64,000 nucleotides of DNA from Eutrigla gurnardus (Eukaryota; Chordata; Actinopteri; Perciformes; Triglidae): contig OY741282.1 in assembly GCA_963514095.1 (NCBI GenBank), positions 18,512,892-18,576,891 of the forward strand. The letters are read 5' to 3'. Within the stretch, counting starts at the first letter, position 1. Every line of letters starts with the position of its first letter. A program made the position numbers and the translations under genes. Shown here piece by piece: positions 33,331-60,924 of this stretch. The notes beneath the pieces are model-generated. The model did not search any database and had not been told where the DNA came from. It saw only the letters and a list, made by a program, of their open reading frames with translations.

Positions 33331-36300
33331 TTTATCTTGATGTACTTGAAGTTTAGATACCATTCGATAGGGGAGTTAAAGGTTCTGACGTGTATAAATG
33401 GTACTGGTGGTAAAGGATACACAGATTTTAAGTGCCCAGATTGAATTTGATGTGAGAAGAAGCAGACAGGATGTTCAGTTAAACGCTTCTCTTTTCCGTT
33501 GGAGGGCAGGAGGTTGGAAAGTGTAAAGAGTCAATGGCATGGGCGTGACCTTAACATTATTATTTACTGTCCAAACCATCATTAATTATTCACTGAAATT
33601 AGAGCTTGAGCCATACATGTTGTTGCATCGTTTCCTGCCTGCAGTGTTTGAGGGGAAAAGCATTTTTTATGTTTTCAAAAAAAAAAAAAAGGAGCAACAC
33701 TCACTGTAAAGATTCGTAAGGGTTGCTAATGATGCCCAATGTGATGCAAATGACTCATTCATAGCCGCTGCCTGGCTTCGCCTTGAATAGACGGAAGGGG
33801 GGGGGGAACTCAGACCTAATGATGTTTGGATGGAATCTCTGTTCCGCATTAGGACTGAAATTAATTTGCAAACACAATGCCCCTTTCTTACTGCATCGCA
33901 ACTAAATCAAACACAGAAAGAAATCCAGATGAAGCCTTGCAAATGCTTGTTCAAAGGCCATTAGAAATTCTATTTCATAATGAGCAGTGCCCGGCTCACT
34001 CATCATCACACTGACAATCCTCCCTCCCCTGCCTTTTTCTCGACGGAGCCGAGGAAGCCGAGCAAATGGTGTCAGAGTCGTTGAGCGAAGTGTCGGAGCG
34101 GTTTAATATTACATGATTTTGGGCATCAAGTTCTGCTTTCGTTCTCCTTCACAGCAGATAAACAGGCAAAGGCAAAAGAGAATAGCAAGTGTTTTTGGCA
34201 AGATGGAGCATAATTCATTTACTCAGTGTCCAGTCGGAGTAATAGATATTAAAAGCATCTGTTCCCAGCCAGCCGCGCATTAGGGCGCTCTTACATGATG
34301 TGGGTCTGTCAACACAAATCTGAGTCGGGCAGGCACTCTGTTCGCAGGCAGCGCTGATATATGAAGATGTCAGTGAGAGACATACAACTTCCTCCTGTGA
34401 AATGATGGAAACAAACAAAGTCTTGTCAAAAGGCGGCTCTGCAGGGTTGCGTTGATTTACTCGGTTTACTGTGCAGCCGACTGAAAAAAGAGAGGCAGTG
34501 AGTTTAGAGAGTAATTGTAACAGTTTGATGCCTCCAGGGAGATGAGTGTATTTAATCTTGCTAACATGCCGCATTAATGCTGAATTAATATTATTATTAT
34601 TATTTTTTACAAACAACCCCTACTGAAGTCAGCGTCTGACTGAGAAAGCATTGTGCAATTAAGTCATTTCAGTTAATCATAGAGTGCCTGATGATGAATA
34701 ACCCTGTATAATGATATAATAAAAATACAATTTATTTCAAAAACAGTTACACAGTGTTTCACAATTAACTTGTTATACTGTCGAATGAGAAGTTATCTCA
34801 ATACATTTTCAAAGTCCCAACGTTACATTGTGTAGGATGTGAAAAGGAGCTGCACAACAATCAAATCAATCAACAAAAAGCTCCCTTTATTTGGTCAAAC
34901 AAACTCTTTATGTGACCAATTACTGCTGGAAATCTCTGTCGCCTTATTAAATATGTATTCAACTCCAATAATATTCCATCAATAGCAAAAAAGATTGCCT
35001 GCACAATGCAGAAAAATAAACATTAACAGGCGCGCTGATGCTCATACATGTTCTTGGATACTATAAATAAGACGGTAGCATTAACATTGTGGAACAGCGG
35101 CCGCTCGTTTGCTTGCTAGCATGGTTGTAAATCTGCAGAGAGCCCAGCTGAGTGTGTTAGCCTACAGGAGCGGGGGAGGGGTGGATGAGACTGATTGTAT
35201 CTCAAGCACCGGGGGTCTCTCTGCATTACGAGCTTTTTATTATGAAAGGGTTAATGCTGCTGTGCACGTGCCAACGAGCGAGATGGATGCTTGCTGCTAT
35301 GCTAGGTGTAATTGGATCACGCACCTGCCTCTGTGGTGTGGTCATTGATCTCTTCCCCCTGCAGGGCCCAATATTTAGGGAGGCGGAGCCGCGTGACTGA
35401 GACCCTATTGATTTTCACCTCAAACCGATCATGAGTCTTTGAACATGACTCTGCGGCGCTGCGCGGCGGACCGCCGAACAAGGGCCCGGCCGTTCCTGTT
35501 CAGTATGTGTGGAGTGAGACGCTCACAGCGGGGCGAAGCTGCTCCACCGCTGATGAAATTGCATGTTGACATTTTTGCTTGATTTGCGTAGCAACGTATT
35601 GATAAGCCAGGGGCTGATAATCGATGATGCAACACAAAGAGAGGCAATGACAAACTAGCTTGGGACCAGCAGGGTTTTCACTTCAGAAATGTAATTTAAT
35701 CGAGGATCATAATGAAAGAAATTCTTTTTTTTTTTTTGTCTGCAGGTGATTTATCATTTGCAGGGACTCATTTTGAGAACCGCTAAACCACTGTTGTTGT
35801 TGTTTCTTTTTTTAATGCTAAATTCAGAATGAATTACAGTGCTACGTATTCAAAATGTCACTTTCCATCATTTAACTGCTGACTGGTGATATACCTTCTC
35901 ACATTATGTGCTAGAAGGCACTCAGCGAAGGATTACACTTAATTACACATAAAACACTTTTCTGGAGCAAAGCCATCCACATTTTCTCTGATACAAAAAA
36001 TAATAACTAAAGACAAACTAAAGACAATACATAGGAAAAAAAGGTCACTTATTGATGTTGCATCAGCGAACCAATTTAACCTTTTGCATCTGACAACTGC
36101 ATTTTAATGCATTTTAATACATTTACACAAGCAAAACAGAATAACAGTGATGAAGCTATTTGCAAGCAAGGAAGTTTTATCCCCCTGGATGACATTTACT
36201 CACACAAACCCAGGGGACTGCATTGTCTGTGGGGGGGGGGGGGCATCGACAAAGCAAACAGTTAAGCAGCATCATTACAATGCATAGAGCCAGGCAAACT

Positions 36301-37961
36301 CATTTCATTTTTAATGCATATAGGTGTGTGTGTGTGTGTATGTGGTACAAAGGTGATAAACAAGTCAAAGGACATTATATTAGGATCAGTGGGGAGCTGG
36401 CTTTCTTTGCATGTGTGTGTGTGTGTGTGTGTGTGTAGTCCTACAATTGTGTACTTAATATGCTTTGGAATTTGTGTTATGATTGATATCTGGTAAGTGC
36501 ATCCTCGGTCCACATGGTCATAATAGATGAAGGTTTTGAGAGATTGTGTGTTTTCTGAGAATATTGAATCAGTTGTAATATGCATGCATTCATTCTTCTT
36601 AAATGCTTGCAAAATCTTGGTGTGTGTGTTAGTGTGTGAGAGAGAGAGACATCTCCTCAAGCAAATGAAAAAGTATTCTGCAATAGCCACCTCTTTCATA
36701 TCTGGGAGTCCCACCAGATAACTGCTTGATTTCACTCTTTTTCAATGATGCTCTTTGACCGGCTGCTGAAGTTGCCGTAGGCAACCAAAGCAGAAATATT
36801 ACAACCGTGATGAATATCGAAAAAATGCAGTGTGGGGTTTTTAACAAGAGCTTATACACGGCGCATTAGGATGATGAATCCCCCTCTGCCTGGGCACCCT
36901 CCAGATACAGCACAAAAAACCCCAGATGAAATCTATGTCAGAGAGAGAGAGAGAGAATACCTGGGTGTCTGTTCTTGATTAAAGAGTGGTAGACAAAATA
37001 TTAGGTGATGTTTACCTGCAGCATTCCATTCTAACACCACAATTGGCCTCAGTGATGACAATAGAGGCCTACCAACGTCTCTCCGACACCGCCTTTCAAA
37101 CCAAAACACACATTTTAAGATCACACAGGTGTTGCAACCAAACCCCCCGCAGCTACGGATGACATCAGCTGTCAAAACCAGCCTGTAAATACAAAGGCGT
37201 TAGCAGATGAAAGCCGGCGCTTCTTTAGGATGTTAGAGAGATTATCCTCGTGCAACACGTCGAAGGTGTTCCTCTCCGTCTGATGGTCTTTCTCTCCACA
37301 CAGAGGGTGGGTTTTTTCCCCCTCTGTTTGGTTTCTATGGCGCCCCGGCGTTTGAGCCGACAGAACTTGCCGTCGCCACGTTTTGAAGTCGTAACGCTCA
37401 CAGTGTGTTGCCTCCGAGTAGCAAATGCATCACTATAATCCAAACTCCTCTGTTTGATGGGCTTTGAAATAGTGTTTAACTGAACTCCCCCGGTGCCGGC
37501 GTGTAACGCTCGTGCAGAGATCCCGAGACACATTCAAATCACTATTAAACCGAGAGGGCAGTTCTCGCTCTCGAGAACAAATCAAACGTATTCCGCCTCA
37601 TATATCACTGCAAGCAGCTTTTGGCAAACTTTCTCCTTGCACCAACTTTGAATACTAAGTGACTTTTCTTGTCTACTCATCTCGCCGTTCATTTTCCTCG
37701 TGGCCCAATTTCTCCAGGGATGTATAATTGAACAATTTATGTATGAAACGGTTACACAGTGTCACACGCAAATCCAATTTCCAGACAATAATAACTATTG
37801 AGATACTGTATTGTTGAGACGAATCAACCACATCTTGTGAACTGATTGAGGTTCCAGTGAAGAGAACAACGCAGACCTCATGTATTCTATACTCCTGTGG
37901 AAATACTTCACTTACTGTCAAGAATGACTTCATAGTTACATACGGACCATCTTGTGATGGG
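33331..37961. other. Intergenic region
   Basis: No gene is recognised. It contains a poly-A tract at 33,677-33,691, a poly-T tract near 35,725, a poly-G tract at about 36,231-36,243, GT runs at 36,324-36,340 and 36,412-36,436, and a GA run at 36,940-36,954. The stretch at 33,850-34,010 is complex sequence with AATTAATTTGCAAAC and GCCATTAG cores. Confidence 0.6.
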
Positions 37962-38550
37962 ATAGACAAACGGACAGATCTAGACAAACTGAGAGATCTA
38001 GACGAACAGACAGATCTAGACATATTTAGACAAACGGACAGATCTAGACAGATGGCCAGATCTAGACAAACTGAGAGATCTAGACAAACAGACAGATCTA
38101 GACAGATCTAAACAAACGGACAGATCTAGACAAACAGACAGATCTAGACAAATGGACAGATCTAGACAGATCTAGACAAACGGACAGATCTAGACAAATG
38201 GACAGATCTAGACAAACAGACAGTCCTAGAGAGATCTAGACAAACAGACAGATCTAGATAGATCTAGACAAACGACAGAGCTAGACACACGGACAGATCT
38301 AGACAGATGTAGACAGATTTAGACAAACTGACAGATCTAGACAGATCTAAACAAACAGACAGATCTATACAAACAGACAGATCTAGACAAATGGACAGAT
38401 CTAAACAAAAAGACAGATCTAGACGGATCTAGACAGATGCAGACAGATATAGACAAACGGACAGATCTAGATAGATGTAAACAGATCTAGACAGATCCAG
38501 ACAAACGGACAGATCTAGACAGATCCAGACAAACAAACAGATCTAGACAG
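37962..38550. repeat. Minisatellite built on AGATCTAGAC
   Basis: About 590 bp of degenerate units, mainly ACAGATCTAGACAAACGG (18 bp) interspersed with shorter ACAGATCTAG units. The core AGATCT/TCTAGA is palindromic, so the array carries dozens of overlapping 6-bp palindromes. Units are more diverged than in the 24.8-kb array. Confidence 0.88.
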
Positions 38551-38846
38551 AAAGAAACAACACTGTCTGTGATGGTTCCTGATAGTCGCTGTCTCCTGAA
38601 CCACATCATGTCACGATGACTCAGACACAGACACTCTCACAAGGTGAAAACAATACCAACGCCGCTGTCGTGGCTGGTACATTATTATTGACTCTCAACA
38701 ATCCATTAAGTTGATTTGTCAACATCAATAAACTATATACAGTGGAGGGAGCGTAGGAGGCCTGGCTGCCTTTTTTGTTTGGCAGAGAACACAAAAGGCC
38801 CTTCAGGACGTCGGACCGACACACAGCTTTTGTCTGGGGAGGACAG

Positions 38847-39564
38847 GCTCACCCAGGAGCTCAGGGATCTTTCCTCTCGGCCGGCTTCTGGCACTTCTCG
38901 AAGCTCTCCCGCAAAATTACCCAGGACATCTTCTGTGGAATCTCACGCTTGGATTTAGAAAGCCGCTCACATCAGACTTGTGGCATAGCCGCTTAGTGAC
39001 AATTAATTAAGATAGCCAGACTTACTGTGTGATGCCCTCCGTGTCGTCCAGGCTCTGCAGGCAGTGGGAGTCTTTCTCTCTGTGAAAACGATAAAAGTCC
39101 CTACATGTGTTACAATCACACAGTACATCCTAATTACTAACCAACGGAGGGGAAGAGTTGATTTGCGCATTCTCAACTTCTTCGACTTTTCACCGTTCAT
39201 GTCAGTTTTGATTTTGACCAACACCTCTTCTTCCTCCGCTGCCTCAGGCTCAGGTGTTTGCACCTCAGGTGGCTGCCGGCGGGGCGTCGGGCTCGGCCAT
39301 GGCTCTTTGCGCTCCAGCCCTTCATCATCCTCTTCATCCCCCCTGGCTTTGGTTGTCAAAAACCACAATGACAGAAGGAATGATTATTTTGACGCTCGCT
39401 CCTGTGCTGTTTGTGTATTTCTAACCTTCCAGCCGGCTTCACTACCCATTCCTGCTGCCTTTTTGACAGACTTCCTCTCAATGCTCTTCCTTTTCCCGGC
39501 CTCCTGCAGGTGGTTCTGCACATCAGCCCGGATCAGCTCGCCATCCATCAGGCGCTTGTCCATT
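38847..39564 (-). other. Possible minus-strand exons or pseudogene, unrecognised
   Basis: On the minus strand an ATG in good context (39562-39564, CAAAATGG) opens a frame starting MDKRLMDGELIRADVQNHLQ and continuing with KRKSIERKSVKKAAG. A second frame about 100 bp on is acidic, then basic (ARGDEEDDEGLERKEPWP ... EAAEEEEVLVKIKTD ... KKLRMRKSTLPLRW). A third stretch (39021-39074) is bounded by a CACAG acceptor and a GTAAGT donor, and a fourth ends in KCQKPAERKDP and a stop near 38,868. A 99-bp intron (39347-39445) would join the first two in frame. I could not find splice choices that keep the later pieces in one frame. It may be a decayed or a rapidly evolving gene, or chance. No family is recognised. 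Confidence 0.3.
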
Positions 39565-39759
39565 TTGAATGCTCAAGAACGGACAGGACACAGACTGGAT
39601 GTCGACCCGGCCTGTGGCAAGATTCAGCAGGATCTATCTTTCTTGAATGTTGGGCAACCGAAGAGACCTCCAGAGGTGGTTCAGCAAGGCCGAACACACC
39701 TTCAGGCAGATGGTGCAAACAGTTGCTGACTTAGGTGATACAAAATATTCTTAGTTTAT

Positions 39760-42700
39760 TCTAAAACACAGGTGATAAGCTTCAGCAAATATCCCAGTAG
39801 CTGAAATATTTATATAAAATATAATGTATCAAATAAAGGTTCAAATTATCTTTACAAATGCTGGAAGTGAATAATGTAAGAGAGAACAGCAAGAACAGCT
39901 AATAACTTATGAATAAATAATACACATTTTTTACATTAGTCATACAGCATTAAATATGGCTTCATTGGACCACAGACTGAGACTAGGAGGCCGAAAGACA
40001 TTGGGTCAGACTTTCATGTCAAACTTCAAACGTGCAAATTAAATAAAACATTAATGAACCAAAAGCGTCACCTTTATGGAACCTTTTCATCCATTGTTAT
40101 CTGAAAGTATTGGCAAAAATAATCACCACGGCAATGACATTTTCAGTGATTGCACAGTATCAAAAATCAATGCTAGAAAATATTGCCTGCACAGTTTAAC
40201 AGCTGCATTCAGCACAACTACAATAACGAGACATACTGCGTTGACCTTCAAGGCAAGAAAGCTGTAGCCTAGCGACACTATTATATGAGGACACGCAGGA
40301 GGTGAGGCATCGCTGCAAGCTTATGCGGCGTAATTAAGACATTCACAAATCTGGCGACCCAGTAGTCTGAAAAGCACATTGCTGAACTGCAGCTCAGTCC
40401 TCCAAACTACTGATCTGGCAACTGGCGGCGGCGTCCTTTAATTATCTCTGACATGAATACAGGAACCACGCAGAGATGCCGCGTGTGATGAGCAAACAAA
40501 GGATGGTACCGTATGACAGAAATACTAACATCAAGCAACGACTGTGAGCTCCCCCCGCCCTCGTCCTCCCTCCGCTCTATTCTCTTCACTCTTTTTGTTT
40601 TTGCACGTCCATCAATCCGTCTCCTGCTGCATTTCCTCTCTCTTATGTTCATCCATGATGGCCTCCACACTGCTCTGCTTCTCCCCGTCTCCCATTGTCT
40701 GTCAATGTCCCTCAGTGCATGTCTGCTGCGTCATTCTGGCATGACCTACATAACCCCTGGTCATCAATTTTGTATATCTGATGCATTATGATGCATGGAT
40801 TTCTACAGCAGAGTTCCCTCCAGGCAGCTGTGAGCAACGGCATGTCACTAAAATAAACACACACACACAGACACACACACACACCCACACACAAGCATAA
40901 ATCAGACCATAGCAGTCGTTCGCTGACTTGAGCCCCCCCCCGGCAACAACACAAACGGACAGCACTGCAGCCTATTCAGGGGCAGACAAACACAAAGAAG
41001 ACGGCACAGTCTGAGTGGGGATGATACTATCTTGGCACCGAGCACTGGATGAAGCGAATACAAAGATAAATGGAACGGATAATTAAGAGATGATGGGAGA
41101 AATACACAAACCCGTCGTTTTTAATAGAAGGTTGAAGCAGCTGAATGGACACGCCGGAAGAGAAATAGGCTAACACGTTGTAACCCTCTGAACCAATGCG
41201 GTCACTCATCGGTAAAGATGTTTGACAATGTGCTTCCAGTGTTTCGGACTGGAAGCAAGAATGAAAAAAAAAGAGCATCTACAGCAAGCGTGTCGTCACA
41301 GTTGAAAGTGTTTTTTTGAAAGGGTGCGTTTACAGATTTTTTTTTGCGATTTAGGATCTTGCGCTTTTAATGTAAATGTCTGCATTAGCCAAATCACAGT
41401 GCTCAGTCAGTGAATAAAAAGGCCTAAGGGTCGGCCTGTAGGCTTCTCCACCCGGCGGCCTTGAGTTGTCTCTGTTTACCCAAACTGTGTGGGTTCAGCA
41501 TCAATCACAACAGCCTACACCAATCTACAGAGCACTCCGCTCTTATGTCTTCATCATCTGCCTAAATACCTGCAGCTATACAAAACATGGAAGCAAAACT
41601 GACAGTTACTCAGGGATGGATGAGCTGTAGCAAACTGACTCTTGCGTAGCCCAACTGCAGTGTATACAGTTATAATAAGATGGTTACCACTCGAAATGAG
41701 TTATCCTTTCCACCATTGCTGAAAACTGTGTCCTATTAGCTCATTATCTAATGAGAACCCTATGAAATAGTCCTATAAATACATCTTTGATGGTTAAGTA
41801 CATGATATCATACTTGCGCGATGACTGAGGCTAAAGCTAAAGCTCAGCACCCTTACCAGCTGATGAACCACGTAGAAGGCTTGTTAGTAAAGGAGCAGCC
41901 TTATGTGTTCAGCAGGGTAAAGTTAACTGATATATTTAGCTAACGTAATGCTATCTAGGCTAACAATTAGGCTGGGATGCTAACACAAGGGCGTTAGCAT
42001 CTCTCGCTCTCTCTGCCCAAGAGGGTTTTTTTCATATTTAACCTCAAAGAATAATGCACTTAGTTGATAATACAACATTATTTTGGAAGTAGCTTCACTA
42101 CTGTAGGTAGTTAGCTAGTTAGCATGCTAATATGTGCTAAGTGAGCAGAGAAACTCACTGTTTAATCACAATCGTGCTCTTGTATTTTGGGTTTTGGAAA
42201 CACTGTTGTCCAAATTCTTTGAATAACAAGTATAGCTCATGTTGGGCGTTTCGACATGTGGGGTAATCCCAGTTATTCATCTGCCATAATTTACTTACGG
42301 TGGCTAAGCTACCATTGGATGAACGCTGTTCGGGGTTAGCAAATTGTCAACTGTGGGAAAATGTCCTAAAATGTTCTAACGATATTTAGTGAGATATGAG
42401 TCCATCCTTAAGGAAGAGAAGCCGGCTAATCTTTGATGGACGAGGTTAGGTCGTGAACGTTAGATGTTAATGATCTAATTCATCTCTGTGATTCCGAACG
42501 GCCCATAAAACTTTAATGATTTTTGGATGTGGTGATTGGAGAGGCCGTTATAATGTGTTTGACTTCACGCCGGCATCGATTGAAATCGCTCCAGAATTGC
42601 TCTTGCGGCTTCTCTGGCGACATTACTGACCCGCAGTACGAGGGCAGCATTCGCCTCAACGTGGACACCTGATGCTCGAAACTCGTTTTTTTTTTTTTGT

Positions 42701-45090
42701 CTTTCATATGAAACGGCTCTCTGTTTCACTTCAGACCTTAAAACTATGTTGAACATGTGGCAACTGCGTTTCACAGAGATTTGTCCGGATGAAGATAAAC
42801 GAGAGAAAAATGATTCATCGGACCACGCTTTTTCCAATTGCAGCAATCAAGAATTTGTACTCTTTATGCCAGAACATTTATCTTTGTCTAATGGCCTCAG
42901 ATATCGCCAGTTTCTGAAAGGCAGCAGCGCAATACATGCCAGCTATACATGAATCTCAATAAGTGCAGAGGCGGTAGTTCTGCTCAGAGGTAAATTGATA
43001 ATTGTTCGTTCTTCTACTTGTCATTTGCCTCGATAGATGGGAGATAAATCTCTTCATCCACATTCCTCTTATTTCTAGCCCTCTCTTTTCATTTCCTCTT
43101 GTCCTTCCTCCTCTCCTCCCTCACCTGATCACTCTGTACAGCACCAGAGGGTTTTTATCCTCCCAAGGTCTTAAGACTGAATGCCGATAGAGTGATTATC
43201 CAATGCATTAGTACCGACTCCAGATAAGCACAGAGTGGGCTGTTAATTCATGCTTTTAATGGCGCTCTCTCCTTTTACGTGCAGAACTGGTTCCTGGACC
43301 CATATATATATATACAGACCAGGTTTGCAACGCGCCGAATGAATGCAGCTCTGCTGAGACACAATGGACGGGTGCAGCATATCTTTGATAGCCATCTGTA
43401 GCATCAACCCTGCAGAGAGCGGAGGGAGAGAAAGTGATGAAAGGGGGAAGTAATGGCAGCGCGCCTGAGAGGGACGACACACATTCTATTGGGACCTAAA
43501 TTTAAACTGGAGCTCTTTTACTCACTTCCCCCCCAATCTCTCTTTCACACACTGTACACTTGCAAAAAAAAATCCCATCTGGGAAGAAGGAGGGGAAATA
43601 ACTCAACTGGTGAAAGAACAGGGCCTCTCTCAAATGGAGCATTTTGGAAGGTTAATCAATTTTTTTCCCTGTGAAACGTTGGATAACTACACGCCAAATC
43701 ATAGCGTTCTACAGTTCATCCCGCGAGCAGATACATAAGCAAAGAGAGTGTGCTCACAATCATTCTGTCGCCTCACAAAATGCAATGCAACTGAGCGAGC
43801 ACATGCGTTTTTGCTCAGTGACTTCCCATGCGATGCACCTGCAATGACGACAATTTAAATACATCTGCATGCAAACAAGATAATCCAGCGATTTGCATTT
43901 TGAACTCAAATACATCTCGAGGAGGAAATATCCATACGAGGAGGCCACATGAAATCAGTACCCCACATCCAGCTCTGTTTGAACACTGAATTCTTCCCCA
44001 ATCACAGCGGCGATCCATCATCTCCTATTGCTTGTGTTGATTGCTCGTTCACCACAGTCCTCATCTACTTGCATCAGTGGACGAGGAAGCGAGAAGACGC
44101 ATTAACTTTGCACAAAATAACTAAACCAGACGCCATCATTCATTTTTTAGAGAGTTGCAAAAGAAAAAAGGTGCCTTGTATGAATTAACCGAACAGTCGC
44201 CGAACGTCTTCTCTCACATCCGAAGGCGGTGAAGGCGAACAAACATTCCCGTTCTCCCATGCAACTTTTAATAGAGGAACAGCTCGTCAGGCGGTATCAA
44301 AGGGACTACTGTGCTTTTAGTGGAGGTGTCCGCTGTCGCTTCATGCAACGGAGACAGCCAACTTTAATATCGGCCAAAGTGCCAGTGAGAGGTGTCTCCT
44401 GCTGTCCGGTGTGTGGGCTGTGTACCGCCACGCAGGGGACGGCTCCGGCCAAACAAATGTTCTTTTGTCGGCATCATTCCACTTCCATTACTCAGAGATA
44501 ACCCCGCCACCCCCTTGCCCCATAATCAAATCCTCATTGAGTGAGCTGAAGACACGTCTGATGGAAAGAAAAATCACTCGGACTTGCAAAAGCAATCGGA
44601 CGCACGAGAAGAACGCGCCATCCTGAAAATCATTTTGAGTTTAAACCTCCTCTCGGTCTAGTTCAGGCAGACGGAGCAGCCAAAAAAAAATAATCTGCTA
44701 ACGGACAAATGAGAGTTCACAGAACACAGATAGGAACTTGCCCTGGTTCCATTACGAGGTGATTTATGCGTCTTCGTTTCAGCTGGGAGTCCATCTACAG
44801 GCCACTGGGCTATCGGGAGTATAATGTGGTTCAGAAAGTCGTGGGCAGGCAGGAGCAGGGCCGCTTGACCGTCCAATTAGAGGTCTATTGGGTACCTTAG
44901 TATCATTCTAGATGGTTCTAGCGTGCAGATAACACACACACACACTAAATTAAACACAAAACTAAATTATTAAGACAAAGGATTCATTTATTATGATGAG
45001 ACTGGATTCATCCCGCCCACACAGTCCCGAAGAGGCAAATTAAAATAATCCTCCAAATATCTCCACATCCCGTAATTCTAATGCTTGATT
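39760..45090. other. Intergenic region upstream of olfm1
   Basis: No gene is recognised. There is a CA run at about 40,857-40,884 and a stretch at 41,900-42,350 rich in GCTAAC/TTAGC words (GCTAGTTAGCATGCTAA), typical of degenerate fish transposon remnants. A short ATATATA tract occurs at 43,302-43,313. The remainder is complex sequence without detectable coding content. Confidence 0.6.
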
Positions 45091-45094
45091 TCCC

Positions 45095-45585
45095 TTGTTG
45101 GTAGTAACACATTCAAGTACACAAGTGTACAGCTTTGATTGTGTACTTTTTGAGTAGGTTTATTTGTCTGTTTATATATACATATACTGAACTCGACAAC
45201 AATAATGACAATGATGCTCAAACGCATCAGTATAGTAATGAAGCTGGTATTCGAGAAAACACCGGTGTGGTTATTTGTGATTGGCGTCAAAAGTACAGCC
45301 GACTACTTGTCTTTGAAAAGGCTCGGGTAAAAGTAGAAGTACTGATTCAACTAATTTACTCAAGTAAAAGTGGAAAAAAGTACATTCTCTGAAATGTACT
45401 CAAAGTATTCCTATTATACTTGCTGTGTTTTTTGCGTCACAGTAGTAAGAAAAAATATAATCGACTTCCCCTCAAATGCATTCAAACTAAAGTAAGGAGC
45501 CTGTTTTGAAAATGTGAATGTAGAAAGTACAAATTTTGGAAAAAAATAGAAATAGGTACTTGGTTATTTCCAACCTCTGTTATCT
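45095..45585. repeat. Dispersed AAGTA-rich fish repeat
   Basis: Words such as CAAGTACACAAGTGTAC, TACTCAAGTAAAAGTGG and TGTACTCAAAGTATTCC recur. This is the style of a teleost repeat family made of AAGTA words. It ends about 700 bp upstream of olfm1 exon A coding sequence. Confidence 0.5.
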
Positions 45586-46197
45586 GGCAGCATTTTAACA
45601 TCTAATAATAACACATGAGCTCATGGGTATGGAAGACAGTATGTTGTTTTTTCCTTTAGACAGACTTATTTGGAGCGAATCATCATCCGGGAGAGGCATG
45701 GTCCCTCCCTTATGCTTTGCCAAATTTGAATCTCCCTCTCTCCGCGATGCTACTTCCGCTTTCAGCACCATGTACAGCGCCGTCACTCTCATCTCTTCCC
45801 CCCCATCGAGAGCAGCTTCGCACGGCGGCGGCTCCAGGCGGGGAGGGAAACTTTTGGCGATCCCGGAGCGCAGCTTCAACAGCGGGCGTGTGCGCATCGA
45901 CAGTGTCCTGCTTCGTTCTCCCGCCCGGATGCTCATCACAGCCCGACGCAGCCAGAAATAAACTGCGGCCACGGAGGAACCGACGGACAGGAGAGAGAGA
46001 GGAGAGAGAGAGAGAGGCAGCGAAGACATCCGAGGCTCCCGATATGAAATGAATATGCACGGAGCCGCCAAACAGACCCGCCGCGTCCTGGGCTGCTGCT
46101 GAGGGGAGAACAGCATTAAAGAAGAATTTAACAAACATAGAATAAGAAGAAGAAACCAGCCCGGAGGAGAGGACCGCTGTGCGGGGAGAGGGGAAGA

Positions 46198-46293
46198 GGT
46201 GGTGGTGGTGGTGGTAGTGGTGGTGGTGGGGGGGACGCGAAGGGACTCGATCTGCATGTGAGACCGCTGGTCCACACACACCGGAGGCAAGAG
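46198..46293 (+). promoter_or_regulatory. 5' UTR of exon A: GGT repeat and start-stop element
   Basis: Just upstream of the exon A start codon lie a GGT trinucleotide run ending in a G7 tract (about 46,198-46,234), able to form a G-quadruplex in RNA, and ATGTGA at 46256-46261, a minimal upstream start-stop. Both would be in the leader of A-type mRNAs if transcription starts further upstream, which the sequence does not prove. Confidence 0.4.

Positions 46294-60924
<14,631 letters not shown>

Noticed and set aside
39064..39729. 221-codon plus-strand frame
   Set aside because: Ser-rich translation of the GAGGA-type repeats. The minus-strand reading of the same DNA looks more protein-like, and that too is only a weak candidate.
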